Origin: Halococcus agarilyticus
Lineage (GTDB): Archaea > Halobacteriota > Halobacteria > Halobacteriales > Halococcaceae
Reading direction: 5' to 3'
Assembly: GCF_000334895.1 (NCBI RefSeq)
Contig: NZ_BAFM01000003.1
Location: 174,121 to 238,120 of the forward strand
Length of the DNA stretch: 64,000 nt
Part shown: positions 8,011-15,295 of the stretch, one piece after another
Numbering within the stretch: the stretch's first letter is position 1
How the letters are laid out: each line of letters opens with the position of its first letter
Translations under genes and position numbers: made by a program
The notes under the pieces: model-generated
What the model was told of the DNA's origin: nothing
The model's database searches: none
The model's input: only the letters and a program-made list of their open reading frames with translations

Positions 8011-9777
8011 ATGAGTCAGCAGCCGAAATCGCCCGAGGCGGACCACGAGGGCGGGTCGAGGGATCGAGGTGAAGCCGGATCGCCCGAGGGTCTCCGGAGC
8101 CGCGAAGTCACGGACGGCCCCGAGCGCGCGCCCCATCGAGCGATGTTCCGCGCGATGGGGTTCGACGACGCGGACCTCGACTCGCCGATGGTCGGCATCG
8201 CGAACCCCGCCGCCGACATCACGCCGTGTAACGTCCACCTCGATTCGGTCGCCGAGAGCGCCATCGAGGGCGTCGACGAGGCGGAGGGGATGCCGATCGA
8301 GTTCGGCACGATCACGATCTCGGATGCGATCTCGATGGGTACTGAAGGAATGAAGGCCTCGCTCGTGAGTCGGGAGGTGATCGCCGACTCCGTGGAGCTG
8401 GTGGCCTTCGGCGAGCGCATGGACGCCCTCGTCACCGTCGCGGGCTGTGACAAGAACCTCCCCGGGATGATGATGGCCGCGATTCGGACCGATCTACCGT
8501 CGGTGTTTTGCTACGGCGGGTCGATCCTGCCTGGCGAGCACGGGGGCCGGGAAGTCACCGTCCAGGACGTCTTCGAAGGCGTCGGCACGTACGCCGAGGG
8601 TGAGATGAGCCGCGAGGAGCTCGACGACCTCGAACGCAGCGCCTGCCCCGGTGCGGGCTCGTGCGGTGGGATGTTCACCGCGAACACGATGGCGTCGATC
8701 GCGGAGGCGATCGGCCTCGCACCGCTCGGGAGTGCGAGCCCACCCGCAGAAAGCGACGAGCGCCGGGTAGTCGCCCGGGAAGCGGGTGAGATCGCGCTTG
8801 ACGCGGTCGCGGAGGACCGCAAACCGTCGGACATCCTAACGCGTGCGAGCTTCGAGAACGCGATCGCGCTTCAGGTCGCGATGGGTGGCTCCACGAACGC
8901 CGTGCTCCACCTGCTGGCGATGGCCGCCGAGGCGGGCATCGACCTCGACATCGAGACCTTCGACGAGATCTCCCGGCGGACGCCGAAGATCGCGAACCTC
9001 CAGCCCGGCGGCACGCGCGTCATGAAGGACCTCCACGACGCCGGGGGCGTGCCGGTCGTGGTTCGCCGGCTCGTCGAGGGTGGCTACATGGACGGCGACG
9101 CGATGACCGTCACCGGGCGCACGATCGCCGAGGAGCTCAACGAACTCGACCTTCCCGACGACGAGTCGATCGACGCCGACTTCCTTCGGCCCGTCTCGGA
9201 CCCGTTCTACGAGGAGGGCGCGATCCGGATCCTGACGGGGAACCTCGCACCCGACGGCGCGGTCATCAAGGTCACTGGCGAGGAGGGCCTCCGCCACGAG
9301 GGTCCGGTTCGAGTGTTCGAACGCGAGGAGGGCGCGATGGAGTACGTCCAGGAGGGTCACGTCGACTCCGGCGACGTGCTCTGCATTCGCAACGAGGGGC
9401 CGAAGGGTGGACCCGGGATGCGCGAGATGCTCGGCGTGACCTCCGCGGTCGCGGGCCAGGGTCACGCGGAGGACGTCGCGCTCTTCACCGATGGGCGGTT
9501 CTCGGGGGCGACTCGCGGGTTCTCGATCGGTCACGTCGCACCCGAGGCGTTCGCCGACGGGCCGATCGCCGCGCTGGAGGACGGCGACCGCGTGACGATC
9601 GACGTCGCCGAACGGACTCTCGAAGTCGACCTCACCGACGCCGAGATCGAGTCCCGCCTGGCCGAGCGCGAGCGGCCCGATCCCGACTACACTTCGGGCG
9701 TGCTCGCGAAGTACGGGGCGATGTTCGGTTCAGCGGCCGACGGTGCGGTGACGAACCCCAGTGCGAAGCGGGAATAG
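8011..9777 (+). CDS. ilvD: Dihydroxy-acid dehydratase
   Basis: 588 aa, typical of IlvD with a short acidic haloarchaeal N-terminal extension. Conserved Fe-S and Mg site motifs are present: [25 protein letters not shown], and [16 protein letters not shown], giving the three cluster cysteines; [11 protein letters not shown] and GGPGMREM also match. It converts 2,3-dihydroxy-isovalerate and 2,3-dihydroxy-3-methylvalerate to the 2-oxo acids of valine and isoleucine. No other ilv gene is adjacent; transcription starts from its own TATA box and is followed by a dispersed repeat. Confidence 0.97.
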   Translation: MSQQPKSPEADHEGGSRDRGEAGSPEGLRSREVTDGPERAPHRAMFRAMGFDDADLDSPMVGIANPAADITPCNVHLDSVAESAIEGVDEAEGMPIEFGTITISDAISMGTEGMKASLVSREVIADSVELVAFGERMDALVTVAGCDKNLPGMMMAAIRTDLPSVFCYGGSILPGEHGGREVTVQDVFEGVGTYAEGEMSREELDDLERSACPGAGSCGGMFTANTMASIAEAIGLAPLGSASPPAESDERRVVAREAGEIALDAVAEDRKPSDILTRASFENAIALQVAMGGSTNAVLHLLAMAAEAGIDLDIETFDEISRRTPKIANLQPGGTRVMKDLHDAGGVPVVVRRLVEGGYMDGDAMTVTGRTIAEELNELDLPDDESIDADFLRPVSDPFYEEGAIRILTGNLAPDGAVIKVTGEEGLRHEGPVRVFEREEGAMEYVQEGHVDSGDVLCIRNEGPKGGPGMREMLGVTSAVAGQGHAEDVALFTDGRFSGATRGFSIGHVAPEAFADGPIAALEDGDRVTIDVAERTLEVDLTDAEIESRLAERERPDPDYTSGVLAKYGAMFGSAADGAVTNPSAKRE

Positions 9778-9783
9778 CGGGGG

Positions 9784-10076
9784 GTGGTGCGGTTGCGGCG
9801 GCGGTGCAGTTGCGGTCCTGGTGGATGAAGGGCGAGACCACGAACGGAGTGAGTGGTTGAGGGCTTCGGCGGTCGTGGTTGCGGTGCGGAAAGCACAGCA
9901 GTCGTACCGTGAGCGAGGCGAAGCCGAGCGAGCGGGTGTTTTTGGTCCAGATTTTTGCGAGTAGCGAGGGACGCGGAGCGTCCCTCGTACCGTGCGAGCG
10001 GGCTTCGGCCCGCGAGCAGAGAGCGGTGGGCAAGCGAGTGTAACGAGCGAGCGCACCCGACGAAGTAAAAAGGTGG
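9784..10076 (+). repeat. Dispersed intergenic element, family A, copy A1
   Basis: About 293 bp of non-coding GC-rich sequence between ilvD and the TRAM gene. It shares ordered blocks with copies at 24394-24693 (same orientation) and 21557-21858 (inverted): GGATGAAGGGCGAG (9823-9836), GAGGGCTTCGGCGGT (9859-9873), a TTTTTGGTCCAGATTTTTGC-type block near 9938, and the 3' end AAGTAAAAAGGTGG (10063-10076). It also has two strong hairpins: GAGGGACGC/GCGTCCCTC (9966-9986) and GCGGGC-TTCG-GCCCGC (9998-10013). Confidence 0.65.
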
Positions 10077-10121
10077 GTGGGGAGTCGCAAAGGTTTAGCG
10101 GGCGGGTACGCTACCGCGAGC

Positions 10122-10592
10122 ATGGCGGACTGTCCACTCGCCGACGAATGCCCGAGTTTCTCCGAGCGGGTCGCCGGGATGGGGTGTCAACACTACGGCA
10201 ACCGGGGCGGCGCTGAGTGGTGCAACCACTACAGCCAGCCGATCCGCGAGCTCAAGTCCCAGCCCGTGCAGATCGGCGAGGAGCTGATCGTCGACGTGAC
10301 GGACATCCACGAGAGCGGGGCCGGCGTCGGCCGGACTGAGGATGGATTCATCGTCTTCGTCGACGGCGTGCTCCCCGACGCACGCGCCCGAGTGAAAGTC
10401 ACCAAAGTCCGCTCGAACCACGCGAGGGCCGACGAGCTCGAACGCCTGCCGATGGACGACGAGGACGAAGGCGACGCGGGCGACGCAGCGGACGGCGAAA
10501 CCGACGGAGACGATGGCGACGGAAACGAGCGCGATGGCAGGCCGAAACGCCGCGAGCGGCTGGGTAGTCGGGAGAACTTCTGGGGCGGGTAG
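10122..10592 (+). CDS. TRAM-domain protein with an N-terminal cysteine cluster
   Basis: 156 aa from the ATG giving MADCPLADECPSF; an upstream in-frame start would read into the repeat element and is not favoured. Residues 50-108 are a TRAM domain (IGEELIVDVTDIHESGAGVGR, then a DGVLPDARARVKVTKV strand pair), an OB-like RNA-binding fold. Four cysteines precede it (C4, C10, C22, C34), suggesting a metal site. The C-terminal tail is very acidic and then basic. Haloarchaea encode many stand-alone TRAM proteins; binding to rRNA/tRNA or an RNA-chaperone role is inference. Confidence 0.82.
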   Translation: MADCPLADECPSFSERVAGMGCQHYGNRGGAEWCNHYSQPIRELKSQPVQIGEELIVDVTDIHESGAGVGRTEDGFIVFVDGVLPDARARVKVTKVRSNHARADELERLPMDDEDEGDAGDAADGETDGDDGDGNERDGRPKRRERLGSRENFWGG

Positions 10593-10628
10593 GGCGGGTC
10601 GACGACCGAGTGGACAGCTACTTTTCGA

Positions 10629-10901
10629 TCACCACGTCTCGACGGTGCCGTCGCGAACGTCTTCGAGACAGCCCTCGCAGTCGGGATGGCCAGCCTCGAA
10701 GCAGTCGGGAACGTAGCCGTCGAGGACCACGGTGCGCTTCTGGGCGTGGCGGCGACAGACGATCCGGGCGTGCTCGTCGTAGGGACCCTCGGCGTCGGCG
10801 CGTTCCTGGCCTTGGCTGTAGGCGCGCTTCGCCGCCGCGAACCGGCGACCCGCTGCGCGCGCGGTCGCCCCGAGAAACCCTCTGCGCCGCTCGTCGCTCA
10901 T
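10629..10901 (-). CDS. Small haloarchaeal protein (DUF7091-like) with Cys/His motifs
   Basis: 90 aa from the ATG at 10901 (MSDERRRGFLGATARAAGR). A basic helical N-terminal half is followed by ARIVCRRHAQKRTV and CFEAGHPDCEGCLEDVRDG, a Cys/His pattern that looks like a zinc site. It resembles small haloarchaeal DUF7091 proteins; no function is known. Convergent with the TRAM gene. Upstream in-frame codons are a weaker start because they would extend into a poorly conserved basic stretch. Confidence 0.7.
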   Translation of the reverse strand: MSDERRRGFLGATARAAGRRFAAAKRAYSQGQERADAEGPYDEHARIVCRRHAQKRTVVLDGYVPDCFEAGHPDCEGCLEDVRDGTVETW

Positions 10902-11115
10902 GGGTTCGATTGCGTGGCGCGCTACAAAGGCCCGTCGGCTTCCCGGAAGCCTTACTATCCACGGCGTGATGGTTGCCGACGGTAGCCGATGACCTCCCAT
11001 ACTCGTTTCTGACCGGGCCCATCGGTGGGTGGTGTCACCCGCCCGACGGCGATCGGTCCGGTTCGCGCACGCACCGTTTTCGACCGACGATCAGGCGACA
11101 GACCAGACAAAATCC

Positions 11116-11685
11116 ATGCCAGGACCGGTCTTCATCGAGGGCGAACGGATCGAACTCAGAACCGTCGAAGAGGAGGATATCGAGTTCCTCACCCGCGGCG
11201 TGAACCATCCCGCGATCCGCCGGTACATCTCGGCGTTTCGAACACCACAGAACGGAGAGCGTTACGACGAGGTCTTCGAGAACGTCGATAGCAGCGAGAA
11301 CGGGGCGAGCCTCCTCGTCTGCGCCGACGGCGAGCGGGTCGGCTCCGTTCAGTTGTATCCCGTCGACGACGGCCGCGGCACGGCGAACCTCGCGTACTGG
11401 ATCGACCCCGAACACCAGAACGACGGTTACGCGACGGAGGCGTGCGAGCTCGTCGTCGCGTACGGCTTCGAGGAGCTTCGACTCCATCGCATCTCGGCGG
11501 TGACGATGGCTCCGAACGCCGCCTCGCGACGGGTACTCGAACGCCTCGGCTTCACCCACGAGGGGACGAAACGCGAGTCGGCGTTCGCCGAGGGTGAGCA
11601 CGTCGACGAGGAGCAGTACGGCCTGCTCGAAACCGAGTGGCGCGAAAGACGCGAGCAACACGACGAAACGAGGTCGGCTCCGTAG
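11116..11685 (+). CDS. GNAT-family N-acetyltransferase (RimJ/RimL type)
   Basis: 189 aa. The RimJ/RimL-like N-terminus (GERIELRTVEEEDIEFLTRGVNHP) is followed by the beta4 region LAYWIDPEHQNDGYATEAC, in which QNDGYAT (101-107) is the acetyl-CoA pyrophosphate loop, and by NAASRRVLERLGFTHEG. It likely acetylates an amino group on a protein or small molecule. The start at 11116 gives the family N-terminus (MPGPVFIEGERIEL). Probably single-gene; the RPA operon promoter follows directly. Confidence 0.85.
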   Translation: MPGPVFIEGERIELRTVEEEDIEFLTRGVNHPAIRRYISAFRTPQNGERYDEVFENVDSSENGASLLVCADGERVGSVQLYPVDDGRGTANLAYWIDPEHQNDGYATEACELVVAYGFEELRLHRISAVTMAPNAASRRVLERLGFTHEGTKRESAFAEGEHVDEEQYGLLETEWRERREQHDETRSAP

Positions 11686-11720
11686 CGTCTGCAGATTCAC
11701 TTTCACCCCGCTCGCGGAAC

Positions 11721-11728
11721 TTTTTATA
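11721..11728 (+). promoter_or_regulatory. TATA-like box upstream of the RPA operon
   Basis: TTTTTATA precedes the RPA start (11789) by about 60 nt, predicting a short leader of roughly 30-40 nt. It lies 35 nt after the GNAT stop codon. Confidence 0.5.
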
Positions 11729-11788
11729 CCGTCGGGAGCCAAGCGGTGTACGTCTCCCACCGAAAACAAAGCGGAGACAGGAACACCA

Positions 11789-13027
11789 ATGACGGACGTA
11801 CAACAGCACGCGGAGCAGATCCACGACCAGTTTTCGGACGAGTTAGACATCACCGTCGCGGACGTCGAGGAACGCCTCGACACCCTGGTGAACGAGTACA
11901 AGGTCCCCGCGGAGGAGGCCCGCCGGAGCGTCACCAGCAGCTACCTCGACGAGGCCGGGATGAACAGGGACGAACTCGGCGGCGAGAGCGAGGAACGCAC
12001 CCTCGAAACGATCGCCGCGCCCGAGGAGTGGGTCGATCTCACGGTGAAGGTCCTCCAGCTCTGGGAGCCACGAAGCGAGTCGATCGCCCAGGTGGGGCTG
12101 CTGGGCGACGAGACGAGCACGATCAAGTTCACGGCGTGGGCGACCTCCGACCTGCCCGAGCTCGAAGAGGGAGCGGTCTACCGGCTCGAAAACGTCGTCA
12201 CCGACGAGTACGAGGGCCGCTTTTCAGTAAAGCTCAACCGGACGACCACGATCGAGGAGCTCGACGAGGAGCTCGACGTGCCCGAGTCGGGTGGCGACAG
12301 CGAGGACCGCGAGGTCGGTTCGATCGACGCGCCCGAGGAGTGGGTGAACGTCACCGCGAAGATCACCCAGCTCTGGGAGCCACGCAGCGAGTCGGTCGGC
12401 CAGGTCGGCCTACTGGGCGATCCCTCCGGCACGCTCAAGTTCACCAAGTGGGCGAAGTCGGACCTGCCCGAACTCGAAGAGGGGTCGGTGTACCGGCTCG
12501 AAAACGTGGTGACCGACGAGTACGAGGGGGATTTCTCGGTCAAGCTCAATCGGACGACCACGATCGAGGAGCTCGACGAGGAGATGGAGGTCGGTGACGA
12601 CGCCATCACCGTGGAGGGCGCGCTGGTCGACATCCAGCGCGGTAGCGGCCTCATCAAGCGGTGTCCCGAGGAGCGGTGTACGCGCGTCCTCCAGAACGGG
12701 CGCTGTTCGGAGCACGGCGAGGTCGAGGGCGAGTTCGACCTCCGGGTGAAGGCCGTGATCGACGACGGCAACGCGGTCCACGAAACCATCTTCGATCGGG
12801 AGGCGACCGAAGAACTCGCCGGCATCTCGCTCGACGAGGCGAAGGAGATGGCGATGGACGCGCTCGATACTACTGTGGTGGCCGACGAGATCCGCGAGGG
12901 AGTCCTCGGCGGGTACTACCGCGTCGAGGGCCCCACTCTCGGCCGGTACGTGCTCGCGAACGACTTCGAGCGGCTCGGCGGGCCGACGGACGCCGAGGAA
13001 ACGCTCATCAAAGCGAGGTCGCTGTAA
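11789..13027 (+). CDS. rpa: RPA-type single-stranded DNA-binding protein with duplicated OB fold and zinc finger
   Basis: 412 aa from ATG 11789. An acidic helical N-terminal region (1-70) is followed by two tandem OB folds at residues 77-162 and 181-266 that are identical at 70 of 86 aligned positions, both holding QLWEPRSES, QVGLLGD and RLENVVTDEYEG. A third OB-like region from about 270 contains a zinc site (C292-x4-C297-x8-C306-x2-H309). It coats ssDNA in replication and repair. Its stop overlaps the start of the RPA-associated gene (TAATG), the arrangement of haloarchaeal rpa-rpap operons. Most like the RPA1 type, but paralogue assignment is tentative. Confidence 0.9.
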   Translation: MTDVQQHAEQIHDQFSDELDITVADVEERLDTLVNEYKVPAEEARRSVTSSYLDEAGMNRDELGGESEERTLETIAAPEEWVDLTVKVLQLWEPRSESIAQVGLLGDETSTIKFTAWATSDLPELEEGAVYRLENVVTDEYEGRFSVKLNRTTTIEELDEELDVPESGGDSEDREVGSIDAPEEWVNVTAKITQLWEPRSESVGQVGLLGDPSGTLKFTKWAKSDLPELEEGSVYRLENVVTDEYEGDFSVKLNRTTTIEELDEEMEVGDDAITVEGALVDIQRGSGLIKRCPEERCTRVLQNGRCSEHGEVEGEFDLRVKAVIDDGNAVHETIFDREATEELAGISLDEAKEMAMDALDTTVVADEIREGVLGGYYRVEGPTLGRYVLANDFERLGGPTDAEETLIKARSL

Positions 13028-13620
13028 TGAGTGGCGCACCCACCCGCGAGGTCGCCCAGCGCGTGTTCGCGAGGGAGTTCAACGACGGCAGCGAGACGTT
13101 CAAGGAGAGCGACGAGGAGCGCGCGCCGGTCTACCTCCTGCTGCCGACGGGCGAGCGCGCGAACCGGATCTTCTTCGTGGGCACGCTGACCGAGACCGAA
13201 GACGTCGGCTCGGATTCGGAGTACTGGCAGGGCCGCGTGGTCGATCCCACCGGGACGTTCTACGTCTACGCCGGCCAGTACCAGCCCGAGGCCGCGAGCG
13301 CGCTTCGGGAGATCGAACCCCCGGAGTACGTCGCAGTGGCGGGCAAGCCCCGAACGTTCGAGACCGACGACGGCGAGACCAACGTCGCGGTTCGCCCCGA
13401 ATCGATCACCGTGGTCGACGCCGACGCCCGCGACCGCTGGGTGGTCGAGGCCGCCGAGCGGACGATCGAGCGGATCCAGGCGTTCGACGACGATACCAAC
13501 GAGTACGCCCGAATGGCGGCCGAGCGCTACGATCTGCCAGTCGAGAACTACCGGCGCGCGGCGGTGTCGGCGCTCGAAAGCCTCGAAGAGGCCGACGAGG
13601 TCGCGATCGACGCCGACTGA
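13027..13620 (+). CDS. RPA-associated protein (COG3390, RPAP)
   Basis: 197 aa. The start overlaps the RPA stop in TAATG, so the two proteins are translationally coupled. Residues about 40-135 form an OB-like segment (RIFFVGTLTETEDVG, YWQGRVVDPTGTFYVYAGQYQPEA, EPPEYVAVAGKPRTF), and the C-terminal helical part (ARDRWVVEAAERTIERIQ onward) is typical of haloarchaeal RPAP partners. Genetic work in Haloferax shows that each RPAP works with its own RPA; a stable complex here is inferred from that family knowledge. Confidence 0.88.
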   Translation: MSGAPTREVAQRVFAREFNDGSETFKESDEERAPVYLLLPTGERANRIFFVGTLTETEDVGSDSEYWQGRVVDPTGTFYVYAGQYQPEAASALREIEPPEYVAVAGKPRTFETDDGETNVAVRPESITVVDADARDRWVVEAAERTIERIQAFDDDTNEYARMAAERYDLPVENYRRAAVSALESLEEADEVAIDAD

Positions 13621-13681
13621 CGCGACTCCGATTCACCGCTTTTCGATACGACGGATCCGCCAGTGCCAGCGTCTGACAAAG

Positions 13682-13688
13682 GATTAAG
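13682..13688 (+). promoter_or_regulatory. TATA-like box of the RHH gene
   Basis: GATTAAG in GGATTAAGTC lies about 32 nt upstream of the ATG at 13717. The spacing fits a leaderless or very short-leader transcript. Confidence 0.4.
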
Positions 13689-13716
13689 TCCGCAGGGCCA
13701 CAACGGACGACTCCAG

Positions 13717-14133
13717 ATGGGCAACAAGAACAAGACGATCTCGTTTCGGGTGAACGAGGACGCCTTCGAGACGCTCCGCGAGATCGCCGAGGAGCGCGAC
13801 ATCTCGCTGTCGGCGGTCTTTCGGAACTACGTCGACATGCTGGTTGCCCACGACGGTCAGGTCCAGGTCGTCCCCGAGCACGAGGTCGACGACGAATCCA
13901 CAGAGAGCGGGTCGAGCTTCCCGCCGAAAGTCGAGGTACCGAAGAGCTACGTTCGAGAGCACGAGCGGCTCGAACTCGAAGCCGAGCACCTCCGCGACCA
14001 GCTCGACGAGCACCGGCGGTACGTCACCCAGTTGAGCCAGCGTCTCGAAGAGGAGGAGGACGGCGAGGACGTGATCCAGCTCGAAGAGCTCGACGACGAG
14101 GCCGACGGCGAGGAACCCTTCAGACTGGGTTAG
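13717..14133 (+). CDS. Ribbon-helix-helix (CopG/MetJ-like) protein with coiled-coil tail
   Basis: 138 aa from ATG 13717. Residues 1-45 are an RHH DNA-binding domain (KTISFRVNEDAFETLREIAEERDISLSAVFRNYVDML): one beta strand followed by two helices, working as a dimer. The rest is highly charged, with a heptad-like helical stretch at about 78-118 and an acidic C-terminus. It is a predicted transcriptional or chromosome-associated regulator of unknown target. Its 3' end overlaps the convergent DUF5814-like gene by 4 bp. Confidence 0.8.
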   Translation: MGNKNKTISFRVNEDAFETLREIAEERDISLSAVFRNYVDMLVAHDGQVQVVPEHEVDDESTESGSSFPPKVEVPKSYVREHERLELEAEHLRDQLDEHRRYVTQLSQRLEEEEDGEDVIQLEELDDEADGEEPFRLG

Positions 14134-14582
14134 AGCAGGTCGCGCTTTCGTTCGCTCACTCGTTGCTGCATGTCGCGGTCGTGCTCGACGTTCGCGAGGT
14201 CCTCCATCGCTTCGAGCGTGCGGACCGAGCTGTCGAGAAAGGAGAGCACGTCGCCCGGATAGGCCGTCACGAGATACTCGTCGCCCATCACGTCGACGAT
14301 GGCATCCGGGCCGAGCCCCTGGGCGCGAAGGTCGAGCAGATACCGCATGAACTTCCGCTCGGGGTGGCCACAGTAGGGGTTCGACTCGCAGTCACAGTCG
14401 AGGAAGTCCTCGGCGAAGTCGAGCACCCGTTCTTGTGTTGCGTCGTCGAGCTTCGAGAGCCCCTCGCCGGAGTAGAGCAGATCGAGGGTCGCGCCGCTGA
14501 ACGCGCTCCGCGGGATCCGGGTTTCGAGCTGGGACCCGATCCGGCGGTGGTTCTTGACGTAGATCTTGTCCGTGATGGCCAC
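14130..14582 (-). CDS. Conserved haloarchaeal protein, DUF5814-like
   Basis: 150 aa, beginning at GTG with MAITDKIYVKNHRRIGSQLET, the conserved N-terminus I associate with haloarchaeal DUF5814 proteins. The middle holds a Cys/His group (C63, C65, C71, H73 in FLDCDCESNPYCGHPERKF), possibly metal-binding. The C-terminal half is helical and acidic. No biochemical function is known. Convergent with the RHH gene (4-bp overlap). Next to tRNA-His but on the opposite strand. Confidence 0.75.
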   Translation of the reverse strand: MAITDKIYVKNHRRIGSQLETRIPRSAFSGATLDLLYSGEGLSKLDDATQERVLDFAEDFLDCDCESNPYCGHPERKFMRYLLDLRAQGLGPDAIVDVMGDEYLVTAYPGDVLSFLDSSVRTLEAMEDLANVEHDRDMQQRVSERKRDLL

Positions 14583-14668
14583 GCGTGTGATGTCGTACGG
14601 ACGAGACCGGCAAAAGCGTCGCGGAACCGCTCGGAGTTCGACGGCCCGGCGGCCCGAGTCGTAACGTA

Positions 14669-14676
14669 CTTTATTC
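14669..14676 (+). promoter_or_regulatory. TATA box of tRNA-His
   Basis: CTTTATTC lies about 28 nt before the mature tRNA 5' end at 14701, the usual spacing for archaeal tRNA promoters. Confidence 0.55.
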
Positions 14677-14700
14677 GCTGGGGAGAACTGCTATTTGCGT

Positions 14701-14773
14701 GTCCGGGTTGGGGTAGTGGTCATCCTTCAGCCTTGTGGAGGCTGAGACGCGGGTTCGATTCTCGCACCCGGAC
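14701..14773 (+). tRNA. tRNA-His (GTG)
   Basis: The gene folds as a standard cloverleaf with the encoded extra G-1 (14701) opposite discriminator C73 (14773), a hallmark of tRNA-His. The acceptor stem is UCCGGGU/ACCCGGA. The anticodon stem CAGCC/GGCUG encloses loop TTGTGGA, with anticodon GTG at 14735-14737. The T arm is GCGGG-TTCGATT-CTCGC. No intron is visible and the CCA is not encoded. The last 22 nt are duplicated 107 bp downstream. Confidence 0.95.
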
Positions 14774-14774
14774 T
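14752..14774 (+). repeat. Attachment-site core within the tRNA-His 3' end (att copy 1)
   Basis: 23 bp covering the T loop, the acceptor 3' strand and one following base, beginning GGTTCGATTC and ending CCCGGACT. It is identical to 14859-14881. tRNA 3' ends are the usual targets of archaeal tyrosine integrases. Confidence 0.65.
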
Positions 14775-14858
14775 TTCTGCGGAACGTAGTGGCGAAGAAA
14801 GCCGGACGGCGAGATCGAATCAGGGAGCGAAGCGAGCGACTACGAGTGGAACGACCGT

Positions 14859-14881
14859 GGTTCGATTCTCGCACCCGGACT
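14859..14881 (+). repeat. Duplicated tRNA-His 3' end (att copy 2)
   Basis: An exact 23-bp copy of 14752-14774 in the same orientation, 84 bp after the first copy ends. No integrase or other element gene lies between the copies, so this looks like the scar of a deleted or never-complete insertion. Confidence 0.65.
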
Positions 14882-15026
14882 ATGACAATCTTCTCATATT
14901 CCTTCAGCTAACCCACCCGTACAGTACATCGGCCTATCCGCCGGATTCTGCGCACTCACCGACGCGTAGCCAATCGGTAGCTGACGCCAAAGGGGGGAGG
15001 GTGGATCAACGGGGCGGCGGTTACAA

Positions 15027-15049
15027 GGTGATGCCACGCAACGGACCGC
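15027..15049 (+). repeat. 23-bp intergenic motif, copy 1
   Basis: Identical over 23 bp to 35887-35909, same orientation, about 20.9 kb apart. Flanking bases differ. Function unknown. Confidence 0.6.
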
Positions 15050-15253
15050 CCATCGTTGATCCTATCTGAGAACCTATCGCACGTTGTAATAAGTTTTGTG
15101 TGAAGTTCGTGCCCGTTGCCACTTTTGCGAGGCGGTCCGATGGATGAACGCGTTCAGGTCGGGATACCGGGGCGGGCCAGGGACGGAAGCCAGAACTGTT
15201 TGAGTGTCGCCGAAACCACGGTTCCAGCGTGTGTCCGTCGAGTATAGGAACAA

Positions 15254-15263
15254 CTTTTAATAC
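15254..15263 (+). promoter_or_regulatory. TATA box of cstA
   Basis: CTTTTAATAC lies about 37 nt before the ATG at 15296, giving a predicted leader of roughly 10 nt. It is the strongest AT-rich element in the 150 bp before the gene. Confidence 0.55.
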
Positions 15264-15295
15264 AGTCTTCTCGCTATGTCCTGAGAGAGTTCACC

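Larger units (their letters stand above)
14882..15295. other. Non-coding region between the att repeat and cstA
   Basis: About 414 bp without a convincing gene. It is more AT-rich than its surroundings. It contains a 23-bp motif (15027-15049, GGTGATGCCACGCAACGGAC and three more bases) that recurs exactly at 35887-35909, and the cstA promoter near 15254. Short frames through it (for example from 14857) have no recognisable similarity. Confidence 0.5.

Noticed and set aside
9966..10013. Two strong hairpins considered as an intrinsic terminator of ilvD
   Set aside because: They lie 190-235 bp after the stop, have no T-tract, and are part of the dispersed family A element, so a terminator role is not supported.
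14857..15069. A 70-codon frame downstream of the tRNA-His att repeat
   Set aside because: It begins inside the duplicated tRNA 3' end, shows no similarity or normal codon bias, and is better read as non-coding DNA.
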